NCBI GenBank assembly: GCA_033439795.1
Contig: JAUTDP010000005.1
Location: 62,001 to 126,000, forward strand
Source of the DNA: Sordaria brevicollis
Taxonomy: Eukaryota > Ascomycota > Sordariomycetes > Sordariales > Sordariaceae
Reading direction: 5' to 3'
Length of the DNA: 64,000 nt
The notes under the pieces were generated by a model. The model was not told the origin of the DNA, searched no databases, and saw only the letters and a list, made by a program, of their open reading frames with translations. Shown in pieces: positions 1 through 13,055 of the stretch. Positions within the stretch are counted from its first letter, which is position 1. The number at the start of each line of letters is the position of its first letter. The translations under genes and the position numbers were made by a program.

Positions 1-3000
1 CGGGGCCGCGGTCATGCCCTGGGCGGGCGCTCTGGACCGCGGAAGGGAGTCAGACTCACCAACCTCCCTTTGCCTTTTTGCCTTTCCCTTCGGGAGAGTA
101 GTTCGTCCGCTTTGCTGATGAGAGTGTGTCTCAGTGTTGGAGTTTTCCTCCGGGTCATGAAAATGGTTTTCAACAACGGCTCACTCTCATCAAAGAAAAC
201 CTACATCAGACGATTCAGAATAATCGTAAACATCACTAGTATGAACGGCCACTTTTGTACGTACTGTGCAATAGCCTTAGATCCTGGAACCAAGTGAGGC
301 TGAGGGACTGGCGACTGCGCCGGCTGGTACCTTATAGGGCTGAGCACTGCCTCAATCTATCGCGACATCCAACTACCCAACTGCCACCAAACGTTGTGTG
401 AACCTCATGTGTACATATAAAAGCTTGGGTTAACTGCAGTGATTGATTTGATCTTGGTTTTGATCGGATAAAGCATAAATGTTCGTGTTGAACAGCAGCA
501 TCTTAGATTAGCTTTCACATTCGCACAGGTAACGTGAAGACATGGATGGCAAGACCCCCCTCCTTAATGAAAGATCTCGATTGCCTCCATTTTTTTCTTT
601 CTTCAACTCTGCTTTTCCCGTGTGAGGTTGCAGAGACATGAAGATAATCTTGCCGAGAGATTATCAGACATTTTCTTACCTACCTACATTCATCATAGGA
701 ATTGTCATCATCATGATTCCGAAGAAACTCTTGGCCGTGAGAGGATCGTATACAGATAGAAAAAGCGATTATCGTTTCAATGACTCTTGTGTGAGGCCAG
801 ATACGAGAGACGAGAGACACATCAATTGAAAGCAAGCGAGGGCAGAGGGTCCTTGGTCCTATTCTCATCCGTGATCCGTCTGAGTCTGTACGACATGTCG
901 AACTTGCCTACATTATTGGCGTGAATGGGTACCTGCGCCGGATAAGGGGCACTGGGAGCGAATGTGCATGAACTTCGATGACTGGACTAGCATATCCATG
1001 GACGAAACGTTGGCAACCTTGATTACTTTCTCCTTTTCTTGTCCTCCTTGTCTGTGTTTCGAGTAATGACTTGCAGAGAGTCAACGATATCCCGGTGATT
1101 TGGGATGAGGTGGAGGGCACATGTATGTTCCAGTGATCCCGGCTGCTTGCATCGCGATCCGGTCATCGTAATGAATTTGGTTCCAGGTTAGTATATTGTT
1201 GTCAAATGACGATATGAGTTTAAAACTTCCAAGAGATACGCTTATTGTAGATATCCCCTGGGCATAAAGATGTTGAGATTACCCGTGTAGGTAAGTAGGA
1301 AAGGGGGTAGTAATCATAGAAGGGACATCATAATGATCAGGGTTATGTTAGGCAGCAGAAAGGGCCTTCCGGTCATGAGGTGTCCCGTCTCCAATGTCAA
1401 CAACAACACCAGGGCCGGGGAACAAAATCCGGTGGTTTGGTAAAGCGATGATGCTTGTCGTGGGCATCATAATAGGAGAGTTATTTCATCTCCTTGTTTG
1501 TTGCGTGTGTCTCGTCGTGGGGGTGCCATATGACGGTGTAAGGTTTAAGGACTCCATCATCCTGGTTAATATAATGTGAAATCCCTTCCACGAACTGAAG
1601 ACCAGGAACAAACCTCCGATAATATGTGTCTTTGAAGTGGAATGTCAACAGGCTTTCCATGCCCTATACAAAATAGATCCTATGCTATACTCGCGTAAGA
1701 CTGCTACTCCAGGTGTCCCGAGCATTGATCCCTATAGCAGATCCCTAGCCATGATGGTAGGTTATAATACCAGGGGCAACCAACGTTCTGTAATATAGGT
1801 GTGATGGCAGCGGTAGGTAGGCGGGTATAGTACCGCGGTGCGGGAGCAGCGTAGGGATCAGTTCCAAGTTGTCTGTTGAGGTTGTTGTTTGACACACCTC
1901 CAGGAGACAGACCCAAGAAAGTACAAGGTTGCACCGCCTCGTTAACCACTCGCTCTTTTGGGATCGTTGCTTTTTTTGGATTTTACCTTTTCGGCTTTGG
2001 CTTTCTTTCCCCACACAACCAGGGACACTGGCCACAGAGTGGGATTTTGCATCATTTTGGACCCCTGGGATCACACAGAAACGTAAAAGAGCCAATCATC
2101 GTTCACTGATCCGGTGCCATGCAGGCATGAGCCACAACTAGACCTATTTGGGAATACAGCAATTTGATTGGTTCTGATGTCGGCTGAACGCAACGCAGAT
2201 CTTGACTAGCCGGCTCCACTGACGTTACACGTTGTGATCTGTCTCTGTTAACCACGAGAAAAACCCAGGGTTTGCAGTGTGGTTTACCTTTTTTTTTTCC
2301 AGGGCCTGTCTCTGCGTTGTGTCTTCAATTGTTAGCAAGAGATGGACGAAACTCCGGATAGTGATGGAGAAAGACGGAGCCTGATGGCGGCCACCTCGGT
2401 TAACTAGGTACGTAGTTGTCGATTTTTTTCGTTGTATCGGACAAATCGTAGCTTGATACGTGCAGATGTCCATACGGTCTGCTATCTTTTATCAATTGAA
2501 AACGGCCGTGCCTCTCAAGTGCTTGTACCTTTCCGTTAACACTACCTTATCGCTTCAACACTAGAGCCTCGACGCGGACGCTCGGAGTCATCAAATTCAG
2601 GCCCGGGCACGACGGCGAGAGAACTGGAGCCCGGACAATACAATAAATTCCGGCTGTCACTCTATGAATTCCACTTGCGTGGGAGGCAGTGGGAAGCTTG
2701 TGATGGGGCCCGGCCTTCTCCGGGCGGCTTCCCCATGTCCATCGGCTTCGAGTTTTGAGATTCGCTCCCAGTCGGTACAAGAGTGACATGCTGCTGTGCC
2801 CCCCTGTCGTGAGCGGGGCGGGCGGGGCCTGCGTGTCCCACTCCCCGTCCCACCGACACGGGTTCCATCATCTTGGGGCCGCCGGGGGACCGGTTCGGCG
2901 TCGTGGTTTGGCGTTCTGGTGCTGTCTGTCTGTCTCCGCCCAGGGGGAGGTTCAGGGCTCAGGCACGGAAAATCCGCCGATCACGGGCTTAGGTTCTTGT

Positions 3001-3981
3001 TTTGAATCGAGCTGTCGAATGATTGATCGTCAAAATCCCTTGTATCAAATAATGTTTGGGGGGAAGTTGTCCTTTTTTTCTACCAAGACAGAGCCGAGTT
3101 GCCGGTTGCGGTTACATCATCATCATCACCGCGGAGTTCTCAGGCTGTACCTAATTTGCTTCAGTTTCCAGTTCTGCAAACTGCGTAAAACACGAGGGAA
3201 AGCGCTGTGCAGCGCAGCCACTGCAGTCCAATTCCAACGGAGCTTACCTCTACCTACCTCTAGGTATAATGCAAGATTACATTATACTTACATACAGGTA
3301 TCATGAAGATACTCCGCGACTGGATATTGCGGCATACCAACGCGTGCGCTTGGCGGTGGAAACGAACCAAACTCGTCAAATTGGCCTTTGCTGTGGGTTT
3401 GCGACTTCATTTCCAGAGCGTCTTCCGAGCCTTGTGACCACGCGAATGGCGACAATGAATCGCCCTGACGAAGGGTGTTTGGAGGGAAAGCGCAAACGAG
3501 GCTAGTGGACCATGCTTCCTAGCAAAGTCTCCACGGTGTGCTATCTGGCGGCTTTGTTTCGTTTCGTTTATACTTTTTGCTGGTGTCGGAGGATCTGGGG
3601 GCTAAGGTACGTGCAAAAGAAGTTTCAAGAGAAAAACCAAGACGGTTCGTCGTCTGCCAGACCGAATCGACTTTGTTATTCTGTGGTGGAGCGTAGATCT
3701 TGATGAATTTGATCGGTCGAGAGGGCTACAGATAGTACCTACCCTTCGTGCATATCTGTGCTTCTTTCCACTCCAGTTGCATAACAAGACGGTGCATGTG
3801 GAAGGTGCACACATGCCAAATGTAATTCAGGTAGAATTGAGGGCATTCGCTCTTGCCTCTGCTTCCCTGTCACATTTTGGAGGAAAGAAAGAACCCTTTT
3901 TCAACGTTCAAGGAAGGAGCATGTTGGCTGAACATGAAGTTTTGAAAGATTTACAAATTTTCAGGTGCCTTCTGCCCGCAA

Positions 3982-4003
3982 TTTGCAACTTGCAACTTGC
4001 AAC
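3982..4003. repeat. heptamer TTGCAAC tandem repeat
   Basis: Three consecutive copies of TTGCAAC are followed by the variant ATGCAAT. It is a short simple repeat in noncoding sequence; no function is inferred. Confidence 0.6.
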
Positions 4004-4710
4004 ATGCAATATCACACCGGCCATTTCCGGTCGTCCACTTCTCAAGTCTCCCTCAGGTTCACTTTTTTTTTTGTGTTGTTAACAACGCCGCGGGCATCTC
4101 CAGCAAAATCGCAAAGTCTTCCTCTTGTCCACTCGCGCTGTGGAGAAACGCCATCTCACGATCTGGTCTCGACTGTCTGGGCATCGGCTCTGACTCGCTT
4201 GAAGCGACGGTAACAAGCGCAAAGCCGCTACAAGTTGCAAATTGTCTCTTCCTCGTGCATTTCGAATTCTTGACCGCCAAATTTGCGAAACCCACCGACT
4301 CGACAATGAGGCTCGAGTTCGCGAAATCGTTTCGAGATTGCTTTTGCCCGTTTGGGAGAAGCGCATGCCGCACAACAAATGTTTGGCCCCCGTCGTCCAC
4401 GGCGATAGAGTGGTGCTGTCCCTGTCCTGTCAGGACCTGCCTGTCCCCCAATGACCCCCGACCGAATCCGCCGATCTCTCTGGCAGAAGCGGTCCTCTTT
4501 CTGCCCGACATTCTCTGCCATGTACTCCGCTTTTCATCGCTTGGCACGCACCGACATTGACCGACCAGGGGCTGCGGATTGTAGTCCGGACGAATACCGG
4601 ATGAACAGCAAAGACAGCGCGATGCGATATGGGAACGGGTTGCCGAGCAGAGGGGATCCATGCCCAAGTTCCACCGTTCCAGGCTCGCCGTGATGGCCCC
4701 GTGATAGCTT

Positions 4711-4756
4711 CACATTTTTTTCTTTATTTTTTTATTTTTTATTTTTTTTTTTTTCG
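4711..4756. repeat. T-rich low-complexity tract
   Basis: An almost pure T run broken by single A and C bases. It is a typical fungal intergenic pyrimidine tract and could be a nucleosome-depleted spacer. No gene start follows closely. Confidence 0.7.
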
Positions 4757-7700
4757 AAACGAGAGACACCAACATCCCGGAGCTCACGACCACCACCAAG
4801 ACCACCATCAGGATTTTTAGACAGACACTATGGAGCAAACCGTCCTAGACCCAAGATGAGCTACAGTACATCATCATGATGCATCATCGTGGAAAGCAAA
4901 AACATGGAACGATGAAATTCAATTATGGTATTGCGGATGGCAGACCTTCACTAAGCTACCACGTCGAAGCCACGATTGTGATAAAAAGAAGGCTTCCATG
5001 TTTCCCCTTTGGTAATGGGCAACAAGGCTGTGCACCTTATTTCGGGTGCAAAAAAGACACACACTGAAGCAAGGGAAAACACCCTTCTCCCCTTTTGGCC
5101 CTCCTCTACCTGTAGCGCACTGGCCGTCCGCTGCTGCAGTAACACTCATCCGCGCTGGCTGCAACCCCCCTCGATGCCATTGGCGGGACAGTCCCGTCAC
5201 CAGCACCCACCCATCAACCAGACTCAAAGGGTGATGGGGGACATGTCAAGCCACTGCACCATTGCAGCACCAAGGGCACAGTCGCGGTGCCAGCCCGGGG
5301 CCCTACGGTACTCCAAGGAACCATCCGGGCGCTGCGGGCGGCAGGCTTGCGCATCCAATACGTCGGGTATGCGCAGCGGCTTGCACAGCACAAGAAATGA
5401 ATAAAAATATCTTTTAGATTATTTCCTTGACTTCACGCAGGATACGTACGGCCACTTTTACGATATCGCGACTACTACGAACGACTGCGATTGCGACCCT
5501 GATGAGTCCCTACATGGGTGACAAGAACATGGAATGCCGGGTCATGTCCATACAGTCCTCGATGCACATCAGATGGCATTGAACGCCGGCTTGAACGTTG
5601 ACGATCGTGGACGGCATCTCATTCTTGCGTCTTGGCCACTCGATTTTGTCTCTCGCACATCCCCCGAGGCAATAAGCAGTTCTGGGCCTGCCTACAAGCA
5701 GTGACGGAAAGGGTGTCATCTCGGTGGCTACAGACTCGACTTGAGAGCCTGATGTGCAGTGGTGGGCTCCCCAATCTGGTGCCTTGTCCGCGAAACAGCA
5801 TCGGTAACCACCTGGGTCTGCTACTTAGCGTGCGACTGACTGAACTCCTCCGACCCGGTTGTGTGACCGTTGACAGGACTCGTGATTCACTCACTCGGCT
5901 ACAGTACAGTGGGCCAAAGCAAAACATACCTCATCGAGTTTGTACATGTCTTGGGATCGCCAGAGTGAGGGATGCAATTTCCCTTCGTTCGGATGGCTTC
6001 CGTTCAAGACAGTGCTTACCCTCACTCAAAGACACACTAGAAAAGTGTAATATGTGCGAGAAAAGTCGGAGGCGGAGAGATACGATAGGCACAGCACCGG
6101 CACGGTCTGCAAAGAACGGTGCGGGGAGCAAATCGCCATGCTAAATTTCCAATAGCTCGTGCTGTCCTCCGAGGGACAACGGATCCAGGCCTCGTGGGTT
6201 CTGCCTCACACTCTCATTCCTCGCCTGTACACTGCGTCGGCTCTTCAGGAACCCGCAACTTGTATGATGTCCAGACGAGATATGACTGGTCGTTCGGATC
6301 ATGATAGTTGGAAGAAGAAAAAAGATGGCAACATGAATGACATCCAGGGGCGAGAACAGATTTGCGACAACATGTCTCGCTTCCGGATGCTCTCTTGAGC
6401 TCTGGGAAATGCTTGATGGACGGCGTGCCAATTTCCAACCCGCGAGCCCTTCCTGGGCAGGGACCAGGGACAGGGACCTTGACCTTGGCCTGCTCCGGAT
6501 ACATACGGGGGGAAGATCAACAGCACAGGAGACGGGAACTAGACTGATTAAATGACCAATAATTACCCAGTCCAGAACCCAAATACCGTTTTCTTGGTGG
6601 TGGGCGAGAGACGGGATCAACTGGATGGAGTGGGTAGGTTTTCTCGAGTCAACCCACGGACAGGTCAACATCGCCAGTCACCACGTCAAACTAGCGATCG
6701 ATATTCGGGGCCCTGCTCCATACCATGCCAGTCGAGAGAAGTGGTCTTGCCCTTGGACTCTTGGTGGTGTCGCCTGTGTCGGTATCCCGTACGGAACAAG
6801 CACTGCAGCGATACCAAATGGTCTCTCAAGAGGTCTTGCCAAGTCGCTTCACAACCCCCCCTCTGGTCCCGTTCACCCAACCACACCATCCAAAAGGGCT
6901 CGTGGGTGCAGTCGTCCAAGTGGCCGAGTTGTGGTCTGTCGACGAGTTGGGACATGGGAAGACAGGGATGGCCAGTGTCGACGACGGTACAAGGGTACCT
7001 ACACAGCAAATCCACGGTTGGCGCCCTCAGAGAAGCCTGAGCCCCATTCAGTGGACGAGCAGCAGGGTTGGCGATGGGTGCGCTCCCAGTCGCTACGTAG
7101 CTCCCAAGAAAGTCTCTCGGTACACACACCTCTGTACCCTGCCCCCTCTCTCCCACACCAGCACCCCCTGTCTCTGGCCCCCTAGCCCCTGCACCCTCGA
7201 CCCTGTCCCTGTCAGACTCTTGTGTGTACGCGGTACATTCCCAATGCATGTACTACGCCTCGCTCGCTGCTCGCCGGCCACTGGAGCCCTACCAGATCTC
7301 ATGCCCACCGAGCTCCACGGTCCTCCGGGATACCAGCAGTTCGTCAGAGGCTCCGAGTATATAGAAACCTCACACGCCCCGATCGTCTTGGAATACGCCT
7401 CTCTTGTCCCTTTCTTTCACCATCAGCCCAGGAACAAGAGTGTTTACATCCACTGAAGCTTCCAGCAGTTTCCAAGTTGGATAAGCTCAGCACGAAGGAT
7501 CCTAATCAACACTCCTTCCACTTCACTTACACCCAAGCACCACGACACCAAGGGATCAGGACTGATCAAAGGACGAAGGGTACTTTGGAAGATCAAGACA
7601 TACTCGCTTCAACCGATAATCCGACATCACCGATCGTTATCACTCATCACCACCACCGGTCACTTCATCCGTGTTTCCGTACTCACTACGACCCGAGGTC

Positions 7701-7999
7701 TCCGTCACGGTCTGAGACTCACTACCAAGGAACCGCTCCCTTTGATCAAATCTCGACTGCCAATAGCGCCTTATTATAAACGAGCAGCTGCTAGCTCTCC
7801 AGTCATCCTGTTTCGAAGACCTTTGAACCGGTGCATCCACTTGTGAAGGTGAGTGACTGACGGATGAGAGCGGCTTCTGAATTCCTCAGTGCAGTTTGGC
7901 TGATATGCAGACTCACTTACAGCAAAGGGATTGTGGCTTATTGTTAGCAAGCCACCATATCTCCGACCCTTCTACACTCAGGAATTCTTGCTCCAACGT

Positions 8000-10249
8000 A
8001 TGGCGACTGTTCGCCATTACGAATCCGACGATTACACGATGCATTACCCAGAGCCACCACAGGGAGGAATGTTCTCAGCTCCCGTCGACATGGGCATTTC
8101 CCCTGAATACTATCCTCCCCGATCTCAAGAGTATACAACATCGATGGCTTACGACCCAAACACTACTCTGTATGCCGATGCGCCATACCACCACATGTAC
8201 CAGGCGAAGTCTCCCAGTCTGTATCCCGAAGACTCCAACCTCAGTGTCGATAGCCACAGCGCATCCTCATCAAACGCCGGTTCTCCCCTCTCAAATCACG
8301 GAAATCTAGCCTCGTGGGGAGCCCCCTCGGGCCCCGGTGTGAGCCCCGGCATTGTCGACCAAGGCGAGTACTTTCATGGCAACGAGTACTCATTCACGCC
8401 TCTTGATGGCTATAACACCACTTTCGAATTCTCGAATCCCAAGGGCCCCGGCTTTGTTGGTGAGTTTGAACAGATCCCTAGATCTCGTCTTTCGCCGTCT
8501 CAGAGTCTTCTTGCTCCTTCTTCTGTTTCTTCTTCTTCTTCCACTCCCTATGCCATAACGTCCAAGACTGGTTTGGTCCTCGACACATGCCAGCCGACAA
8601 GCCCGGCGACCCCTTCCACGGTTTCAACATCCGCGTTTTCAATGGCTTCCAGCCTTGTGTTTTCTTCTCCTCTCACTTCTACTTCTTCCTGTTTTCCTTC
8701 TCCTCCACTCCCAGCCTGGGGCAAATCTTACGTGGACCGAAGACCCCCAAATTCTCGCATGGTTTCCTCTTTCTTTTCTCAGTCAAGCGGGCATTTCGTT
8801 CCTCCCCTTGATTCTTCGTGTTGGTTTCCTCTGTCAGATTTCGAACCAGTGTAGGAAAAGCAGATTGCTAACTCGACCCCTTTACAAACAGATCCTTCTT
8901 TGATCCACCCCGAAGTCCGAACGATGGCTATGCCCAGCTATGAGCAAATGTACCCTGCTCCCAGCTCCGCCTATCCCGGCTCACCCGCTCTTTCCGCTTC
9001 TCCTCAGCTCCGAACTGGTAGCACGTCGCCTTTCCTCCAAAACACCAACTACTCCACATACTCTCCCTTCCCAGCACCTCTTGAGCCACCAAGGAGGCAA
9101 AGCATGGTCTCATACCAGTCCGGTTTCTCAGAACAGCCCTACAGCGGAGATGAAGCTTCAAAAGAGAAGCAGAGGTGTCCTCACCCCGAGTGCGGCAAGA
9201 CCTTCAAGGATTTGAAGGCTCATATGCTCACTCACCAAACAGAAAGGCCAGAGAAGTGCCCTATTGCTACATGCGAGTATCATGTCAAGGGCTTCGCGAG
9301 GAAGTATGACAAGAACCGTCACACTCTCACACACTACAAGGGGACAATGGTGTGTGGCTTCTGCCCAGGATCTGGCTCAGCGGCTGAGAAGTCGTTCAAC
9401 CGTGCCGACGTCTTCAAGCGTCACTTGACAGCCGTCCACGGTGTAGAACAGACACCACCAAACAGCCGCAAGAAGACTGGCGGCGTCAATGGCAGCTCTG
9501 GCAACAAGAAGTTGACTGGCTACGCACCCGATGCCACCGGCAAGTGCTCAACATGCTCGCAGACTTTCAGCAACGCTCAAGACTTCTACGAGCATTTGGA
9601 CGACTGCGTGTTGAGGATTGTGCAACAGGAGGACCCCGCCGAAGCCATCAACGCGAAGCGATTGGCCGAAGTTGAGAACGATCGCGAGGTCCACAACACT
9701 CTCGAGAAGAACAATCTCCCAACCACCACAACAATGACCACACAGATGGATGACGACGAAGATGAGGATATGGTTGATGAGGATGACAACGAGGATTCCG
9801 TCTCCGGCCGTGGTTCCAAGAACTCGCCTTCCAGGAAGACCAAGGGCAACCCCGCCAACGGTGTGCAGAAGTCGCGAGGACTTACTCACTCCCGCGGTGG
9901 CGTCACTCTCCAGAGCAAGACGCGCGGTCGCAAGAACCGCCGCGACTACCCTTCCAGCTGGGGCTTCGACAAGGGTCAAATGACCATGAAGAAGCGTGTC
10001 GTAGCTGTCTTCGACGGGCCTCGTCGTCTGGCTAAGGACGATATGATGCTGTCGACCGAGCATGAGGTGCGCATCAAGCTCCAAGATGGCAAGTCGTATG
10101 TGACGGATCTCGACGTCCAGACTCTGAGGAGGACAGAGGGCTTCCTTAATGCGACAGACGAGGAGAAGGGCCCCTGGATTTCGGACGACCCGACCGAGGA
10201 GGAGAAGGAGGAGGCGAGGAGGTTGCTAATGTTGTCATGCAACCAATGA
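8000..10249 (+). CDS. C2H2-type zinc finger protein (probable transcription factor)
   Basis: Two exons, 8000-8459 and 8892-10249, encode about 605 aa. The intron opens with GTGAGT at 8460, ends in ACAAACAG at 8891 and keeps the frame (split Asp codon). The start is the first ATG (MATVRHYESDDYTM). The N-terminal third is Ser/Pro/Tyr-rich and low complexity. Fingers begin at about residue 249 (C-P-H-P-E-C...H-x3-H, with only 9 residues in the loop). Then come a finger with an expanded loop (K-C-P-I-A-T-C...), one with C-x2-C and a long loop ending H-x4-H, and a separate C2HC finger (C-S-T-C...H-L-D-D-C). An acidic stretch of repeated Asp/Glu and a basic KTRGRKNRR segment follow, with a conserved-looking C-terminus. 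The fingers imply nuclear DNA or RNA binding. I cannot assign it to a named regulator. The 432-bp intron is long, so retention or an alternative splice is possible: the unspliced frame stays open to 8854. Confidence 0.85.
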
Positions 10250-13055
10250 TGAAATCGGGGCTGGGACTAAAACAAAAAGCTTCTCTTTTTAATGTTTCCT
10301 TTGCTGTCTTCTCTCTCTCTCCGCTATCACAGAAGCGGATAACAATGATACCAATAAACTGTGTGGGGTTTGGTTGGGTTGGGTGGTCATAAACATAATG
10401 ATTGGACTGGAATGGAGTTCATACTGGGCTGGAGGAAAATATCATGATAGGTATTATATCAACAAAGAACCCCAAGATGGTTGTCATTACTTATACCTTT
10501 TTATTTCTTATGTATGTACCAACTTCTGCTTCTTGAGATGTATTTTTGGTATAGGCATGGGTTGGAAATAGGTCATGGATGGTGTGGGATAAGGAGCGCA
10601 GGATAGGGGCCTCCTTCTAATGATTGAATGAGAACATATTGGATCTGACATAAACCCTCTTCTACCTGTAGTTTAATTTGTGGATGGGCGGCACGGATGG
10701 TCGGTCGGTCGGTAGTAAACCGCTACGGGAAAGGGTGACGGAAACTGACGAGCGGGTAAGGCGTTATTCATATCCCACATTTAGATGGAATAGGATATTA
10801 GGATCGGATGAATGCCAACATCGTCCTCGTCTACGTCCTTTTGTGATTATCACTTTGGTTCTGGACCACGTCCTCTTGTTTACTGTTCCCACAAAACGTG
10901 GTCTACTTCTCCTCTCTTCCTGTATACTGACTTGTACGCAGCACACATCGACCTGCGGTGACACGATATCCCCAACATCAACATTCTGTTTTCACAAGAT
11001 GTTGTAATACCCACCTCCCTTGTTGGCCTAGTGTTCGTTAACTTATGACTGAAATCTTGGACGCGCGCTTAACAACCGCCTAGCCGCTCGGACTAGGTAT
11101 ATGGGTTTCATCAAGTTCTTTTTATCTATCTTACTTTTGCCAAAGCTTGGTACCGAATGTTGCTCGCCGTTACACTGCTTCACCACGCTGTGAGATGTCG
11201 CTTTCTTTAGCAATGAAGGTCAGCAATCGTCGATTAATCTTGAGCCCTGACATTGTGAAAAGATCTTGGTACATCGGCATCATAAACAGCGTAAGTTGTC
11301 TCCCGCTCGACGCTTCTATCTTCGAAACGTCGTTGTGTTTATTCTTCATCCATCCCCCTGTCGACCTTGTGCCAACAGGACTTGCTATCACGAGAGAGGT
11401 TTGGTGAGTTTTTTCCGAAGCCATCTCTTGTCCCAACTTTGCGCGAATGAAGACTACTATTGAAAGCGGGAAACGGCAATGGATATGGATTCCACAAAGA
11501 GAGATCGACTCAAGGACACTCGTGGGTATCATCACATCTACAGATCCAACACCACATATTTCCTATTACCAGTTTTGAAAGAACTTCCACTGTTATCTCC
11601 AGACGGAACGAATTCTTGTCGAGATGAGGTGTTGTGGGGATCGAATCTTGTCTTCTGTTCGTCAAGCGGATGCCTCGGTCGTCTCGGTACTGGAAGATGC
11701 GATTGAATGCTTGAGGTAAGTGCAATGATTCTGATTATTGAGAGAAAGGAATGATTGTGCAACTCGGCCTTGATGGTACCCGCTACGGCAGGCACAGATG
11801 CAATGCAATGTCTGAATCGAACGAAACTCGATGCATGCCGGAAACTCGCATTGGTAAGGCTTGCTTCATCCGCGACTGCCAAACTTCCGCTACCAGAAAG
11901 GACTTCCCATAAATCTTCATGACAGTTTGTGAGAATTTCATTTTACCTTCTACATACAACTACACTCACGGTGTTCTAGTCAACATTTTATATATGATAC
12001 TTATTTGCGGGCGGGAAGTTGAACCTTTTATTATTCGGATCATGCTCGTCGTTCCCCGCAAGTCTTTGCATCCGCTCGAATAATGTGTCGATATCGTTCA
12101 ACCTACTAGCCAGCGACATTTAAGATACAGCGACTTGTCCTCTTCCTGGAATGTGATATTTTCTCTCCTACCTCATTTTTTCGAGATACCGTGGGCGTCA
12201 GGCAAGGCTGCGTGGCTGCAGATTCACATGGTTGCCTTAGCCTACCCTCCTCCCGGATCACCCGCACTTGCACCAACGTTACACTCTTTCCACAAGGCTC
12301 TGGGGTTGTTTTCAGACATTGGTCAGTAATTCCAACACTCACTGGCGACACATCACTGACATAAAATTTTGGCATCCAGCCAACAGGAAACGTCAGAAGC
12401 GCATCTGGATCCCTTTGGGTGAATGCCAGGTAGGTAACCGTGGGGCAGTGAAAGCAGTCACACAGCCACTGCGCTGCCATCCTCCCAGACCGCCGCCGCC
12501 GAGCCCAACTAGCACTTCCATTTTTTTTCTTCTTTTTCTTATTGATATCTGGAGCATCTTCTCTTCTGTATCATCTCTACCTTTTTGATTCCTGGGAGCG
12601 TATGTCTGTGAAAGCGGTACAATACGTCCCGCTTGGGACAACAGCGTCAAAACAACAGCTTGGCCGTCAGCACCCAAGCGCGGGAGACCACGAATAATAT
12701 TCAGTGTCGAGTTGAGTGCTGCGACGGCCATTCCTGAGCCAATCGTATTGGCATCCGACATCCCACCAAAGGCGCCGACAGCACGAGATAGCTCCATCGG
12801 CCATCACCTCAACTTTGACATCCAGTGAGGCTCTGTGTGTCACCAACAAAACGGGAGCCTATACGGTTTTATGTGCGGTGGGAAATACGCCCACTTGCAC
12901 CCTTCTCTTTTGGTGGCTTCCTGTGCTTCTCTTTTTCCACGTCTAGTACCGGAAGCAAATCAGCTGTCCAGAGCACCCTGGGTATTATTTGACTCCGAAA
13001 GTTCTGTCGAGCCTCGAGCGCCAATTTGATCGAGTGTTAAAGGAAGAGCTTCAAG
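10250..13055. other. intergenic region, no gene recognised
   Basis: It holds the 3' end of the C2H2 gene and the upstream region of the DUF6590-type gene. One minus-strand frame (12797-12393) begins with protein-like sequence (MELSRAVGAFGGMSDANT) but degenerates into low-complexity Gly/Arg and has no recognisable domain or splice partner. Nothing else is supported. Confidence 0.5.

Larger units (their letters stand above)
1..7999. other. gene-poor region and long leader of the C2H2 gene
   Basis: No reading frame here resembles a protein I recognise. The longest frames (for example 6725-7456 on + and 4059-4667 on -) have biased, non-protein-like composition and overlap others on both strands. 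A TATA-like stretch (GTATATAG) lies near 7359-7366. A plausible leader intron starts with GTGAGT at 7848 and could end at an AG near 7890 or 7910, just before the C2H2 start codon at 8000, so the right part is probably promoter and 5' leader. At the left edge, the complement strand carries GTGAGTCTGACTCC next to a GC-rich stretch (positions 1-60). It could be the donor of a minus-strand gene lying outside, but this cannot be tested here. Confidence 0.5.

Noticed and set aside
1..60. Possible minus-strand intron donor GTGAGTCTGACTCC at the left edge
   Set aside because: The putative gene lies outside the window, so neither exon nor acceptor can be checked.
4059..4667. A 202-codon minus-strand frame that overlaps long frames in other phases
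   Set aside because: No recognisable domain, biased composition, competing frames on both strands, and a T-rich noncoding setting.
6725..7456. A 243-codon plus-strand frame upstream of the C2H2 gene
   Set aside because: Composition is not protein-like (Pro/Ser/Thr/Leu from pyrimidine-rich DNA), with no domain; better explained as promoter and leader.
11030..11110. tRNA-like look of a stretch with paired CTAG/CTAGG segments
   Set aside because: No complete acceptor stem, T-loop (GGTTCRANNCC) or consistent cloverleaf could be drawn.
12393..12797. Minus-strand frame beginning MELSRAVGAFGG
   Set aside because: The first 65 residues look plausible but the rest is low complexity; no upstream exon or family could be found. 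It could be a gene fragment but is not supported.
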